A stretch of 64,000 nt of DNA from Henriciella marina (GTDB taxonomy: Bacteria > Pseudomonadota > Alphaproteobacteria > Caulobacterales > Hyphomonadaceae): contig NZ_JAPWGW010000005.1 of the NCBI RefSeq assembly GCF_027213945.1, positions 62,001 to 126,000 of the forward strand. Reading direction: 5' to 3'. Within the stretch, counting starts at the first letter, position 1, and each line of letters opens with the position of its first letter. The translations under genes were made by a program, and so were the position numbers. This document shows positions 17,455 through 25,784 of the stretch, piece by piece. Below the pieces are notes generated by a model. That model saw nothing but the letters and a program-made list of their open reading frames with translations. It was not told the origin of the DNA and ran no database searches.

Positions 17455-18054
17455 ATGACTGAAGATCAGAAGCGTCCACCCGAAGCGGTAGAAACTGAAA
17501 ACCTCGATGCGGGCTCTCCGGAGTCAGAGGTGCTGGAAGAGGCTGCAGAAGCCGACAACCGCGAACCGGACGCTGACACCCGAATTGCCGAGCTGGAAGG
17601 CGAGGTCACGGCCCTGAAAGACCAGGTGCTGCGCGCCCATGCGGAGATGGAAAACGTCCGCAAGCGGTCCCAGAAGGAAATCGCTGACGCACGCGTCTAT
17701 GCGGTGGAGAAGTTCGCCGGCGACCTGCTCAGCGTGTCCGACAATCTTGCGCGTGCACTCGCGGCCTTGCCCGATGAGGAGCGCGACGCCCTGACCGAGG
17801 CTGGCCAGAATCTGCTCGGCGGTGTCGAGATGACGCAGAAAGAACTGCACGCGAAGCTCGCCAAGCATGGCGTCACAGCGATCGACGCGGAACCGGGCGC
17901 AACTTTCGACCCGAACAAACACGAAGCTGTCAGCCAGATTCCGTCGCAGCACCCGTCCGGGTCTATCGCCGAAACCTTCCAGTCCGGCTGGAAGATCGGG
18001 GAGCGTACCTTGCGGGCCGCAATCGTCGCGGTCAGTTCAGGTCCGGCAAACTAG
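17455..18054 (+). CDS. grpE: Nucleotide exchange factor GrpE
   Basis: A 199-residue DnaK co-chaperone that releases ADP. A Glu-rich disordered start is followed by a long coiled coil (about 45-95, LEGEVTALKDQVLRAHAEME, then NVRKRSQKEI). The four-helix and beta-wing region contains the family signature, FDPNKHEAVSQIPS and GWKIGERTLRAAIVAVS. The ATG at 17455 lies just after the hrcA stop. An open extension upstream overlaps hrcA and is rejected. Its end overlaps the convergent DUF2061 gene by four bases. Confidence 0.95.
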   Translation: MTEDQKRPPEAVETENLDAGSPESEVLEEAAEADNREPDADTRIAELEGEVTALKDQVLRAHAEMENVRKRSQKEIADARVYAVEKFAGDLLSVSDNLARALAALPDEERDALTEAGQNLLGGVEMTQKELHAKLAKHGVTAIDAEPGATFDPNKHEAVSQIPSQHPSGSIAETFQSGWKIGERTLRAAIVAVSSGPAN

Positions 18055-18296
18055 GCATTCCAGGGGTCAGGTTCGGCGTCCGTCACCTGATCCCCGCTGC
18101 CTGCGCGTCGCCATGCATCCTCGTGGATCATGTAGGCCACGGTCTGGACTGCAGGTTCAATGAGGCCGATGCCAAGTGAGATGGCGAGGTTGCCTGTCAG
18201 CGCATAGGCAACCGACACCGCGACGGTGAGGTGCATGGCGCTGTAGGTCATGGTTTTGACGACGGCACGGGGCAGGCGGGGCAACAGGCTGGACAT
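18051..18296 (-). CDS. DUF2061 membrane protein
   Basis: An 81-residue protein with two hydrophobic helices (about 15-33 and 36-57). The conserved pattern RAVVKTMTYSAMHLTVAVSV then GLIEPAVQTVAYMIHEDAWRR is the DUF2061 signature. The family is small and of unknown function. It converges on grpE and shares four bases with its end. Confidence 0.8.
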   Translation of the reverse strand: MSSLLPRLPRAVVKTMTYSAMHLTVAVSVAYALTGNLAISLGIGLIEPAVQTVAYMIHEDAWRRAGSGDQVTDAEPDPWNA

Positions 18297-18407
18297 GTAA
18301 ATGAAAATAGGCGGAGCGAGCTAGAGTTCCAGACTATTATTCGAAATAGATGTATCGGAATTTTCAATATCAAGCAGAGGTAGGCTCACTCAAATGTGAT
18401 CCAGCCT

Positions 18408-18435
18408 CTTGAGCCAGCAAAAGGCCTTCCCATAT
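18408..18435 (+). promoter_or_regulatory. Sigma-32 (RpoH) type promoter of dnaK
   Basis: CTTGAG (18408-18413) is followed after 15 bases by CCCATAT (18429-18435). Both elements and their spacing match the alphaproteobacterial heat-shock consensus (CTTG then CCCATAT-like -10). It lies about 130 bases before the dnaK start and points toward it. Transcription would begin near 18442, leaving a leader of about 120 bases. Confidence 0.7.
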
Positions 18436-18565
18436 CGCAGCGGTAGGACGTGTTTGCCAATGATGGCAGGCGCACATCTCAACCCGTAGAGCCGCTGTTT
18501 CGGGGTGCTGCCTCGACAGGCCCTGAAAAACGAAATGGCGGCGGCTGAAAGAAGAGAGAGTAGAA

Positions 18566-20476
18566 ATGGGAAAGATTATCGGTATCGACCTCGGCACCAC
18601 GAATAGCTGTGTTGCCGTCATGGATGGCAAAGAAGCCAAGGTCATTGAAAACGCAGAAGGCGCACGTACGACCCCGTCCGTGGTTGCCTTCACCGAAGGC
18701 GGCGAACGCCTCATCGGTATGCCGGCGCGCCGTCAGGCCGTCACCAACCCTGATTTCACCTTCTATGCGATCAAGCGCCTGATCGGCCGTCAGTTCGACG
18801 ACCCGACCGCGCAGAAGGACAAGGCGATTTCGCCATTCGAGATCGTCAAGGGCAAGGGCGGCGACGCCTGGGTCAAGGGCCGCGACAAGGAATACGCGCC
18901 GCAGGAAATTTCCGCTTTCATCCTGACCAAGATGAAGGAAACTGCTGAGAATTATCTCGGCGAAGAAGTGACGCAGGCCGTCATCACGGTTCCGGCCTAC
19001 TTTAACGACGCCCAGCGTCAGGCCACCAAGGACGCCGGCAAGATCGCAGGCCTTGAAGTCCTGCGCATCATCAACGAGCCGACGGCTGCCGCGCTCGCTT
19101 ATGGTCTCGACAAAGAAGAGAACAAGACGATCGCTGTCTATGACCTTGGCGGTGGTACGTTCGACGTGTCGCTCCTTGAGATTGGCGACGGCGTCTTCGA
19201 AGTGCTGTCGACCAATGGTGACACCTTCCTCGGCGGTGAAGATTTCGACCTTCGCATCGTCGATTTCCTAGTCAGCGAGTTCAAGAAGGATCAGGGCATT
19301 GACCTTTCCAAGGACAAGCTGGCCCTTCAGCGTCTGAAGGAAGAAGCCGAGAAGGCGAAGAAGGAACTGTCGTCTGCAACGCAGTACGAAGTGAACCTGC
19401 CATTCATCACGGCCGACCAGTCCGGTCCAAAGCACCTCAACATCAAGCTGAGCCGTGCCAAGTATGAGAGCCTCGTCGAGGACCTCGTGAAGCGCACGAT
19501 CGAGCCTTGCAAGAAGGCGCTGGCCGATGCTGGCAAGTCGACCTCCGACATCGACGAAGTCGTGCTTGTCGGCGGTATGACCCGCATGCCGGCTGTTCAG
19601 GCCGCCGTGAAGGACTTCTTCGGCAAGGAACCGCACAAGGGTGTGAACCCTGACGAGGTTGTTGCCATCGGTGCAGCCATTCAGGGCGGCGTCCTGCAGG
19701 GCGACGTGAAGGATGTCGTCCTTCTCGACGTGACCCCGCTGTCTCTCGGTATCGAAACGCTGGGCGGTGTCTTCACGCGCCTCATCGACCGCAACACCAC
19801 GATCCCGACCAAGAAGTCGCAGACCTTCTCGACCGCTGAGGACAATCAGCCGGCCGTGACGATCCGCGTCTTCCAGGGTGAGCGTGAGATGGCTGCCGAC
19901 AACAAGATCCTTGGCCAGTTCAACCTCGAAGGCCTGCCGGCGGCTCCACGCGGCGTCCCGCAGATCGAGGTGACGTTCGACATCGACGCCAACGGCATCG
20001 TGAACGTGTCGGCCAAGGACAAGGCGACCAACAAAGAGCAGAAGATCACCATTCAGGCGAATGGCGGCCTTTCCGACGACGAGATCAACTCGATGATGAA
20101 GGACGCAGAGTCCAACGCCGAGGCTGACAAGAAGCGCCGCGAACTGGTCGAAGCCAAGAACGGTGCCGAAGCTCTGGTCCACCAAACCGAGAAGCAGCTC
20201 GCCGAGCATGGCGACAAGGTCGGCACCGAAGTGAAGTCTGAAATCGAGAAAGCCTCTGAGGAGCTCAAGAAAGCTGCTGAAGGCGAAAACCTCGAAGACA
20301 TTCAGGCCAAGCATCAGGCACTGATGACCGCCGCCATGAAACTGGGCGAGGCAATCTATGCCAGCCAGCAGGAAGAAGCGGCAGAGACCGACGCTAAAGC
20401 CGATGCGGCCTCGAGCGACGATGACGTCGTCGACGCTGACTTCGAAGAGGTGGACGACGACCGCAAGTCGGCCTAA
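18566..20476 (+). CDS. dnaK: Chaperone DnaK (Hsp70)
   Basis: A 636-residue Hsp70. The N-terminal ATPase domain begins [18 protein letters not shown]. It also carries [19 protein letters not shown], the phosphate loop [14 protein letters not shown], and [11 protein letters not shown]. The linker region [15 protein letters not shown] precedes the substrate-binding domain. The lid helices and an acidic C-terminal tail ([15 protein letters not shown]) follow. Start at 18566 is supported by a purine-rich site. Unlike many alphaproteobacteria, dnaJ does not follow; a strong terminator and an unrelated channel gene do. Confidence 0.98.
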   Translation: MGKIIGIDLGTTNSCVAVMDGKEAKVIENAEGARTTPSVVAFTEGGERLIGMPARRQAVTNPDFTFYAIKRLIGRQFDDPTAQKDKAISPFEIVKGKGGDAWVKGRDKEYAPQEISAFILTKMKETAENYLGEEVTQAVITVPAYFNDAQRQATKDAGKIAGLEVLRIINEPTAAALAYGLDKEENKTIAVYDLGGGTFDVSLLEIGDGVFEVLSTNGDTFLGGEDFDLRIVDFLVSEFKKDQGIDLSKDKLALQRLKEEAEKAKKELSSATQYEVNLPFITADQSGPKHLNIKLSRAKYESLVEDLVKRTIEPCKKALADAGKSTSDIDEVVLVGGMTRMPAVQAAVKDFFGKEPHKGVNPDEVVAIGAAIQGGVLQGDVKDVVLLDVTPLSLGIETLGGVFTRLIDRNTTIPTKKSQTFSTAEDNQPAVTIRVFQGEREMAADNKILGQFNLEGLPAAPRGVPQIEVTFDIDANGIVNVSAKDKATNKEQKITIQANGGLSDDEINSMMKDAESNAEADKKRRELVEAKNGAEALVHQTEKQLAEHGDKVGTEVKSEIEKASEELKKAAEGENLEDIQAKHQALMTAAMKLGEAIYASQQEEAAETDAKADAASSDDDVVDADFEEVDDDRKSA

Positions 20477-20500
20477 ACCCACCCTCATCTGACACTGAAG

Positions 20501-20529
20501 CGCCCCGCAACACACTTGCGGGGCGTTTT
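20501..20529 (+). terminator. Intrinsic terminator of dnaK
   Basis: A perfect 10-base-pair stem CGCCCCGCAA/TTGCGGGGCG with a 5-base loop is followed by TTTT, 25 bases after the dnaK stop. It separates dnaK from the channel gene. Confidence 0.9.
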
Positions 20530-20588
20530 GCTATCACAAGACAGGGCGATGCGTCTGAGGCGCGACCGCCCGAGAATGGGAAGCAGCG

Positions 20589-21926
20589 ATGGAACAGCTT
20601 ACCGAACTTGGTTTCGTCCAGGCACTTCAGGATTTCTGGGGTCAGGTCGAGAGTGTGCTGAACACAGGGTTTCTGGGACAGCCCATCGGGCGCGGCGTTC
20701 TCGCCATCATCATCCTCATGGTCGCCTTCTTCGCGCGCGGCCTGATTGCAAAGATCATCGTTGCGACCATCGGCAAGATGGCGGGCGAGACCGAAACCGA
20801 TTTTGACGACAAGCTGGTCGATGCGCTGAAAGCGCCAATCTCCCTGCTTCCTGTCGCTGCGGGTATCTTCTTTGCCGCGCAAGCTATGGGCGCTGAGGGC
20901 GACGTCGATACCTTCTTCATCTCGCTGACCCAGTCGGTCATTATATTTGCGATCTTCTGGGCGCTCTACCGGCTTGTGAAACCGCTCCTGCAACTTGCCG
21001 GACGTGTCCAGCAGGTGCTCGGCGACACCTTCATCGGATGGGTGACGCGCATACTTCAGGGCGTGATCGTCTTTATCGGCGGCGCAGCGATCCTTAATGT
21101 CTGGGGCATTCCAGTCATTCCATTCCTGGCCTCGCTGTCGCTGCTTTCGGTCGCCGTCGCGCTCGGTGCACAGGATCTCTTCAAAAACCTGATCGCTGGT
21201 ATGACCATCATTGCAGAGCAGCGCCTTGCCAAGGGCGACTGGGTGTTCGTCGACGGTGTTGTCGAGGGCACGGTAGAGGATGTCGGCTTTCGCTCCACCA
21301 CGGTGCGCCGTTTCGACAAGGCGCCGGTCTATGTGCCGAATGCCAAACTAGCCGATAATCCGTTGGTCAACTTCTCGCGCATGACGCATCGTCGGATCTA
21401 CTGGAAGATCGGGCTGGAATATCGCACCGACAGTGAGACGCTGAACAAGATCCGCGGCGCCATAGCTGACTATATCGAGAAGACTGACGACTTCGCTCCA
21501 GCTTCTGACGTGTCGACCTTTGTGCATGTCGATGAATTCGGTGATTCAGCCGTGAACCTGATGGTCTACTGTTTCACCAAGACGACGACCTGGGGCGAAT
21601 GGCTCGCCATCAAGGAACAGCTTGCCTTCTTCATCAAGAAGACGGTCGAGGAGCACGAGGCAAGCTTCGCTTTCCCAAGCCGGTCTCTCTATTTCGAGAA
21701 GCTGCCCGACGGTTTTGCGCCGGAAACCTTCAGCCCGCCGGGCGATGACGACGAAGAGGGCGAGGATGACAACGATGTCCCGTCCAAGAACCGCAGCAAG
21801 AGCGTGAAGGGCTCTGCGAGAGGAGGTGGCCGCTCCACCACGGGCCCACAGCCGAAAGGACGCGCCGTGGACGGTGATGGCGGCGACAAGGGCACCGAAG
21901 CGGGTGGGGGCGAAGAAGGCGAATGA
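20589..21926 (+). CDS. MscS-family mechanosensitive channel
   Basis: The 445-residue protein has four or five membrane helices in the first 200 residues. The pore-lining helix and signature (SVAVALGAQDLFKNLIAGMT, then IIAEQRLAKGDWV) match MscS, and the beta domain follows with VEGTVEDVGFRSTTVRRFD. The last 70 residues are disordered, with an acidic run followed by a Lys/Arg/Gly-rich end. The channel would open on membrane tension during osmotic downshift. Its stop overlaps the start of a cysteine-rich protein gene (ATGA), so the two are coupled. Confidence 0.9.
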   Translation: MEQLTELGFVQALQDFWGQVESVLNTGFLGQPIGRGVLAIIILMVAFFARGLIAKIIVATIGKMAGETETDFDDKLVDALKAPISLLPVAAGIFFAAQAMGAEGDVDTFFISLTQSVIIFAIFWALYRLVKPLLQLAGRVQQVLGDTFIGWVTRILQGVIVFIGGAAILNVWGIPVIPFLASLSLLSVAVALGAQDLFKNLIAGMTIIAEQRLAKGDWVFVDGVVEGTVEDVGFRSTTVRRFDKAPVYVPNAKLADNPLVNFSRMTHRRIYWKIGLEYRTDSETLNKIRGAIADYIEKTDDFAPASDVSTFVHVDEFGDSAVNLMVYCFTKTTTWGEWLAIKEQLAFFIKKTVEEHEASFAFPSRSLYFEKLPDGFAPETFSPPGDDDEEGEDDNDVPSKNRSKSVKGSARGGGRSTTGPQPKGRAVDGDGGDKGTEAGGGEEGE

Positions 21927-22435
21927 ACCTTCCCGCGCTCGAGGCTGATTGTAGTCAGTGCGCCGCGCTCTGCTGCGTGCTTCTGCCGTTCGATAAGTCT
22001 GAGGCTTTCGCCTTCGACAAGGCGGGCGGTGAGCCTTGCCGGCATCTCGATGACTGCTTTGGGTGCCGCATACATGAGAAGCTGTCAGATTGCGGCTTCA
22101 AAGGTTGCATAGCTTTCGATTGCCACGGGGCAGGCCAGCGCGTCGTGCAGCAGGTCTTCAACGGCGGCACTTGGCGTGAAGACCCGGAGCTGATGTCGCG
22201 CATGGGCCGTGCCTTTCACATTATGCGGCGTATACATGAGTTGCTCTTGTTGCTTCGCGAAGCGGATAGACTTCCCCTCAGCCAGGCCCAGCGGAAAGAA
22301 CACGCCGCTCTCCTGAAAATGCTCGCGCCAGAGGCTGCGTGGACCGAAGACAGTCTTGAGGCCTTCGAGGTATCCGCGGCAGAAACCGGCGTCCGGCGCT
22401 TTCTGTCTGGATTACGCGATAATATCGGGGCCTGA
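21923..22435 (+). CDS. Cysteine-rich protein, possible metal- or cluster-binding domain
   Basis: A 170-residue protein. The first 70 residues contain eight or more cysteines in the order CxxCxxxCC, then C, CxxC, and later CGFKGC and a DCHGAGQ segment. The same pattern occurs as the N-terminal domain of some actinobacterial pentapeptide-repeat proteins and resembles YkgJ-type zinc or iron-cluster domains. The remaining 100 residues are helical. No function is assigned. It is translationally coupled to the MscS channel, which suggests an accessory or sensor role, but this is inference. Confidence 0.6.
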   Translation: MNLPALEADCSQCAALCCVLLPFDKSEAFAFDKAGGEPCRHLDDCFGCRIHEKLSDCGFKGCIAFDCHGAGQRVVQQVFNGGTWREDPELMSRMGRAFHIMRRIHELLLLLREADRLPLSQAQRKEHAALLKMLAPEAAWTEDSLEAFEVSAAETGVRRFLSGLRDNIGA

Positions 22436-22528
22436 GTTTACGGCCGTCCCCGTCTCAGCTTGTCGCACCAACGGAACATGACAGCGCGCCCGGGAATTCT
22501 AGCTTCTGTCTGACTTACAGGAGCTCCC

Positions 22529-24010
22529 ATGACTGACGCTTATACCGATCTCAACCAGATTTTCCTTGCCGGTAAATGGCGTCAGGGCACTGGCAAGACG
22601 CTGACGAACAAGAACCCATACACAGGCGAAACCATTTTCGAGATGAAGGCGGCAACGACCGATGATGTCGATGAAGCCTGCAAGGCAGCTAAGGCCGCGC
22701 AAACCGAATGGTCTGCTCTTCCGCCTTCCGCACGCTCAGCCAGGATGTCAGCGTTGGCTGACACGCTCGAAGCGCGCCGTGAAGAAGTCATGGACTGGAT
22801 CACGCGCGAGATTGGCGGCACGCAGGTCAAAGCGGCGCTTGAGGTGCAGCTCGTTCTCGGCGTGTTGAGAGAGGCGGCAGTGCTGCCCTTCATGGTCGAA
22901 GGCCGCATTCTGCCAGAGGATATCCCCGGCAAGGAGTCCCGCTCCTATCGCCAGCCTGTTGGCGTTGTCGCTCTGATCAGCCCCTGGAATTTCCCGCTGC
23001 AGTTGACTGCCCGCACGCTTGCGCCGGCGTTGGCTGTCGGCAACGCCGTGGTGTTGAAACCGGCCAGCGACTCTATTGTGACCGGCGGCACGATCTTCGC
23101 GAAGCTTCTAGAAGAGGCAGGCTTTCCTGAAGGCCTTGTCAGCGTGCTTCCCGGCGGTGGTTCGGACGTCGGCACGGCGCTGGTTGAACATGAAATCCCA
23201 CGCCTTGTTTCATTTACCGGCTCTACGCCGGTCGGGCGTGGTATTGCGGAGACGGTTGCGCAGTCAGCCATCCTGAAACCGCTCGAGCTCGAGCTTGGCG
23301 GCAATGGACCCATCGTTGTGCTGGATGACGCGGATATCGATGCGGCGGTCGATGCGGCGATCTGGGGCAAATTTATGCATGCCGGGCAGATTTGCATGGC
23401 GATCAATCGCATCATTGTCGACGACAGTGTCTTTGATGAGTTCGCTGACAAGTTTGTCGCTCGCGCAAAGGCATTGAAGGTCGGCGATCCATCAAAGCCC
23501 TATACATTCGTTGGCCCGCTGGTGAATGAAGACCAGGCTGATGGCGTGATGGAGCTGATTGAGAAGGCAACGGCAGAAGGCGCTGATTGCCGTGTCAGCG
23601 GCGAGCGCGATGGCCTCGTCATTCCGCCTCATGTGTTCGTTGATGTCGATGAGGACTCCTGCCTCTGCACGAATGAAATATTCGGGCCGGTCGCCCCGAT
23701 CGTTCGGGCCAAGAACGAGGCCGATGCACTTCGCCTCGCAAACAAGACGGAATACGGCCTCTCCAGTTCTGTCTTCAGCCGCGATATCGAACGCGGCGTC
23801 GCTTTCGCCAAGCAGGTTGAGGCGGGCATGACCCACGTGAACGACCAGCCGGTCAACGATTCTCCTTTCAGTCCGTTTGGCGGCGAGAAGAATTCAGGCA
23901 TTGGCCGCTTTAACGGCCGCTGGGCTGTGGACGCGTTCACCACCGATCAATGGATCACCATCCAGCGCGAGCCGCGCCAGTATCCGTACTCACTCAATGA
24001 TCTTGGTTAG
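22529..24010 (+). CDS. NAD(P)+-dependent aldehyde dehydrogenase (benzaldehyde/vanillin dehydrogenase-like)
   Basis: A 493-residue ALDH. Cofactor-binding ISPWNFPLQLTARTLAPALAV, the glycine motif FTGSTPVGRGIA, the general base Glu in LELGGNGP and the nucleophilic Cys in HAGQICMAINR are present and in order. The NEIFGPVAPI and GGEKNSGIGRF segments follow. The closest style is the aryl-aldehyde dehydrogenase group (vanillin or benzaldehyde). This would suit aromatic catabolism together with the feruloyl-CoA-ligase-like gene, though they are far apart. A ribosome site lies 7 bases before the start (ggagctccc). A terminator follows. Confidence 0.88.
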   Translation: MTDAYTDLNQIFLAGKWRQGTGKTLTNKNPYTGETIFEMKAATTDDVDEACKAAKAAQTEWSALPPSARSARMSALADTLEARREEVMDWITREIGGTQVKAALEVQLVLGVLREAAVLPFMVEGRILPEDIPGKESRSYRQPVGVVALISPWNFPLQLTARTLAPALAVGNAVVLKPASDSIVTGGTIFAKLLEEAGFPEGLVSVLPGGGSDVGTALVEHEIPRLVSFTGSTPVGRGIAETVAQSAILKPLELELGGNGPIVVLDDADIDAAVDAAIWGKFMHAGQICMAINRIIVDDSVFDEFADKFVARAKALKVGDPSKPYTFVGPLVNEDQADGVMELIEKATAEGADCRVSGERDGLVIPPHVFVDVDEDSCLCTNEIFGPVAPIVRAKNEADALRLANKTEYGLSSSVFSRDIERGVAFAKQVEAGMTHVNDQPVNDSPFSPFGGEKNSGIGRFNGRWAVDAFTTDQWITIQREPRQYPYSLNDLG

Positions 24011-24031
24011 GGCAGGGCGCCTTGCGCCAAA

Positions 24032-24057
24032 GAAAAACCCCGGCTCTAGGGCCGGGG
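24032..24057. terminator. Bidirectional terminator between aldehyde dehydrogenase and ctrA
   Basis: CCCCGGC (24038-24044) and GCCGGGG (24051-24057) form a stem with a 6-base loop. On the minus strand it is followed by TTTTT, making it a classical terminator for the ctrA transcript. On the plus strand it ends the aldehyde dehydrogenase transcript. Confidence 0.85.
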
Positions 24058-24087
24058 CTTCCTGACTGTTCGGTTTGACGGCGGCCA

Positions 24088-24807
24088 CTAGGCAGCGATC
24101 GCGTCTTCTTTCTTTTTCGGGTCGCGCAGCACATAGCCGCGGCCCCAGACGGTTTCGATGTAATGCTCGCCGTCCGGATTGTCGGAAGTTGCAGTCGCTT
24201 TTGCGAGCTTCTTGCGGAGCTTACAGATGAAGACGTCGATGATCTTGAGTTCAGGCTCGTCCATGCCGCCATAAAGGTGGTTCAGGAACATTTCCTTGGT
24301 GAGCGTCACGCCCTTCCTGAGCGAGAGCAGCTCGAACATCTGGTATTCCTTGCCGGTGAGGTGCACGCGGTCGCCTTCGACCTCAACCGTCTTGGAGTCG
24401 AGATTGACGACGATCTCGCCGGTGCGGATGACGCTCTCGGCGTGGCCCTTGGAGCGGCGGACAATCGCCGTGATCCGGGCAATCAGCTCATCCTTGTTGA
24501 ATGGCTTGGTGAGGTAGTCGTCAGCGCCGTAGCCGAGCGTCTTCACCTTGGCTTCGATGTCCGGATTACCGGAGAGGATCAGGACCGGCGTATTGATACG
24601 GGCCATGCGAAGCTGCTTGAGCACGTCGTAGCCAGAGATATCCGGCAGGTCGAGGTCAAGCACGATGATGTCGTATTCATACACCTTGCCGAGGTCCACG
24701 CCCTCTTCGCCGAGGTCGGTGGTATAGATGTTGAAGCCAGCCGCCTTGAGCATCAGTTCGATGCTACGTGCGACGGAGCTGTCATCCTCAATTAGAAGCA
24801 CTCGCAT
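24088..24807 (-). CDS. ctrA: Cell-cycle master response regulator CtrA
   Basis: A 239-residue OmpR-type regulator. The receiver domain has acidic residues E7, D8 and D9, phospho-acceptor D51 in [10 protein letters not shown] and Lys in YLTKPF. The DNA-binding winged helix includes [15 protein letters not shown] and [14 protein letters not shown], characteristic of CtrA. The C-terminus ends in Ala-Ala, as in the Caulobacter protein, where it is needed for ClpXP-dependent clearance at the G1-S transition. CtrA silences replication origins and activates flagellar, pilus and division genes. Here it is the last gene of a same-strand run of flagellar genes and has its own promoter region. Confidence 0.97.
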   Translation of the reverse strand: MRVLLIEDDSSVARSIELMLKAAGFNIYTTDLGEEGVDLGKVYEYDIIVLDLDLPDISGYDVLKQLRMARINTPVLILSGNPDIEAKVKTLGYGADDYLTKPFNKDELIARITAIVRRSKGHAESVIRTGEIVVNLDSKTVEVEGDRVHLTGKEYQMFELLSLRKGVTLTKEMFLNHLYGGMDEPELKIIDVFICKLRKKLAKATATSDNPDGEHYIETVWGRGYVLRDPKKKEDAIAA

Positions 24808-24820
24808 GTGTCACTCTCCC

Positions 24821-24903
24821 GAATCAGTCTAGCGACACAGTAGCCGCCCCGTTAACCAATGTGAATCTATGGAGCGAGAATTACCAAGAGTTTAACACTG
24901 GTA
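24821..24903 (-). promoter_or_regulatory. ctrA promoter region with GANTC and CtrA-box-like sites
   Basis: Two GANTC sites (24821-24825 and 24863-24867) lie within 60 bases of the ctrA start. GANTC is methylated by CcrM, and in Caulobacter the methylation state of such a site gates ctrA P1. A TTAACCAAT half-site (24852-24860) and a TTAA-N7-GTAA box on the minus strand (near 24881-24895) resemble CtrA recognition sequences, suggesting autoregulation. The site matches are seen directly; the regulation is inferred from Caulobacter. Confidence 0.6.
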
Positions 24904-24931
24904 ATTAATTGCCCCATTTTGTTCACACCTC

Positions 24932-25783
24932 TTAATAATGCAGGTCCCGTCCGCCTGAGCGGCCGATGAAAGTCTGTGCGATGGCGATCGCATCCTGGAT
25001 TGGCTGCGCCGTCGGATCGGTCGAGATCAATGTCCGCTGGCAACGCACTGCTTCGCGCACCTTTTCGTCGCGGTGGACGATCCCGGCGAGCGGTGGGCGG
25101 TACCCCTGGAACTTGCGGCAGGCCATGGCGATCGCTTCATAGGTCTGCTGGCCCATGGCGCGGTTCGCCGCCTGGTTGATAGCAACGTGCTGGTCGACGT
25201 CCGGCGCATAGCCGCGAAGCACCTTCATGAAGGCGTAGCCATCAGTCATTGAGGACGGGTCGTCGGTGATCACGATCAGCGCCTTATCGGCGGCGCGCGC
25301 AAGACGCATGCAGTTGGCTTCGATTCCGGCGCCAAGGTCGAGAACGATCTTGTCGTATTGCAGCGACAGCGTCGTCAGGCCAGCAGCGAGGCGGGACACT
25401 TCATCGGAAGAGAGCTCTGCCAGTGCACCAGAGCCAGAGCGGCCCGGCAGCACATCAAAGCCGCCATCGCCAGCGCCGCCATCAACCGGCGTCACTGCGT
25501 CTTCTAGTTCAACCCAGCCTGCGATCACCGCAGCGATGTCGGTGATCGGCTCAATGCCGAGCTGGACGTCCACGTTTGCTAGACCAAGGTCGCCATCAAC
25601 AAGAAGCGTCCTCTGCCCCTGCTGGGCAAAGGCACTGGCCAGTGTGATCGACATGAACGTCTTTCCCACACCGCCTTTCCCGGATGCGACCGCTATGATC
25701 GAACCCGGTTCAACGCGTCTGTGATGAGACTTGCCTTGCGGCGCTTTTGGTCTGTCCATCGATTTTGGAAGCATGAAGCTCAT
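24932..25783 (-). CDS. flhG: FlhG/YlxH-type MinD-family ATPase
   Basis: A 283-residue MinD/ParA-type ATPase with deviant Walker A SGKGGVGKT (34-42) and the following DGDLGLANVDVQLG typical of FlhG (FleN/YlxH). FlhG counts and places polar flagella by acting on FlhF. The N-terminal 25 residues (rich in Pro, Lys and Ser) do not show the DQAxxLR helix by which canonical FlhG activates the FlhF GTPase. A C-terminal amphipathic membrane helix is also not obvious. It starts one base after the flhF stop. Given the altered FlhF beside it, the classical GTPase-activation cycle may not operate. Confidence 0.8.
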   Translation of the reverse strand: MSFMLPKSMDRPKAPQGKSHHRRVEPGSIIAVASGKGGVGKTFMSITLASAFAQQGQRTLLVDGDLGLANVDVQLGIEPITDIAAVIAGWVELEDAVTPVDGGAGDGGFDVLPGRSGSGALAELSSDEVSRLAAGLTTLSLQYDKIVLDLGAGIEANCMRLARAADKALIVITDDPSSMTDGYAFMKVLRGYAPDVDQHVAINQAANRAMGQQTYEAIAMACRKFQGYRPPLAGIVHRDEKVREAVRCQRTLISTDPTAQPIQDAIAIAQTFIGRSGGRDLHY

Positions 25784-25784
25784 C

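Noticed and set aside
19268-20515. A 415-codon minus-strand frame opposite dnaK
   Set aside because: It is a shadow of the strongly biased dnaK codons on the other strand, with Val/Leu-rich low-information sequence and no family match.
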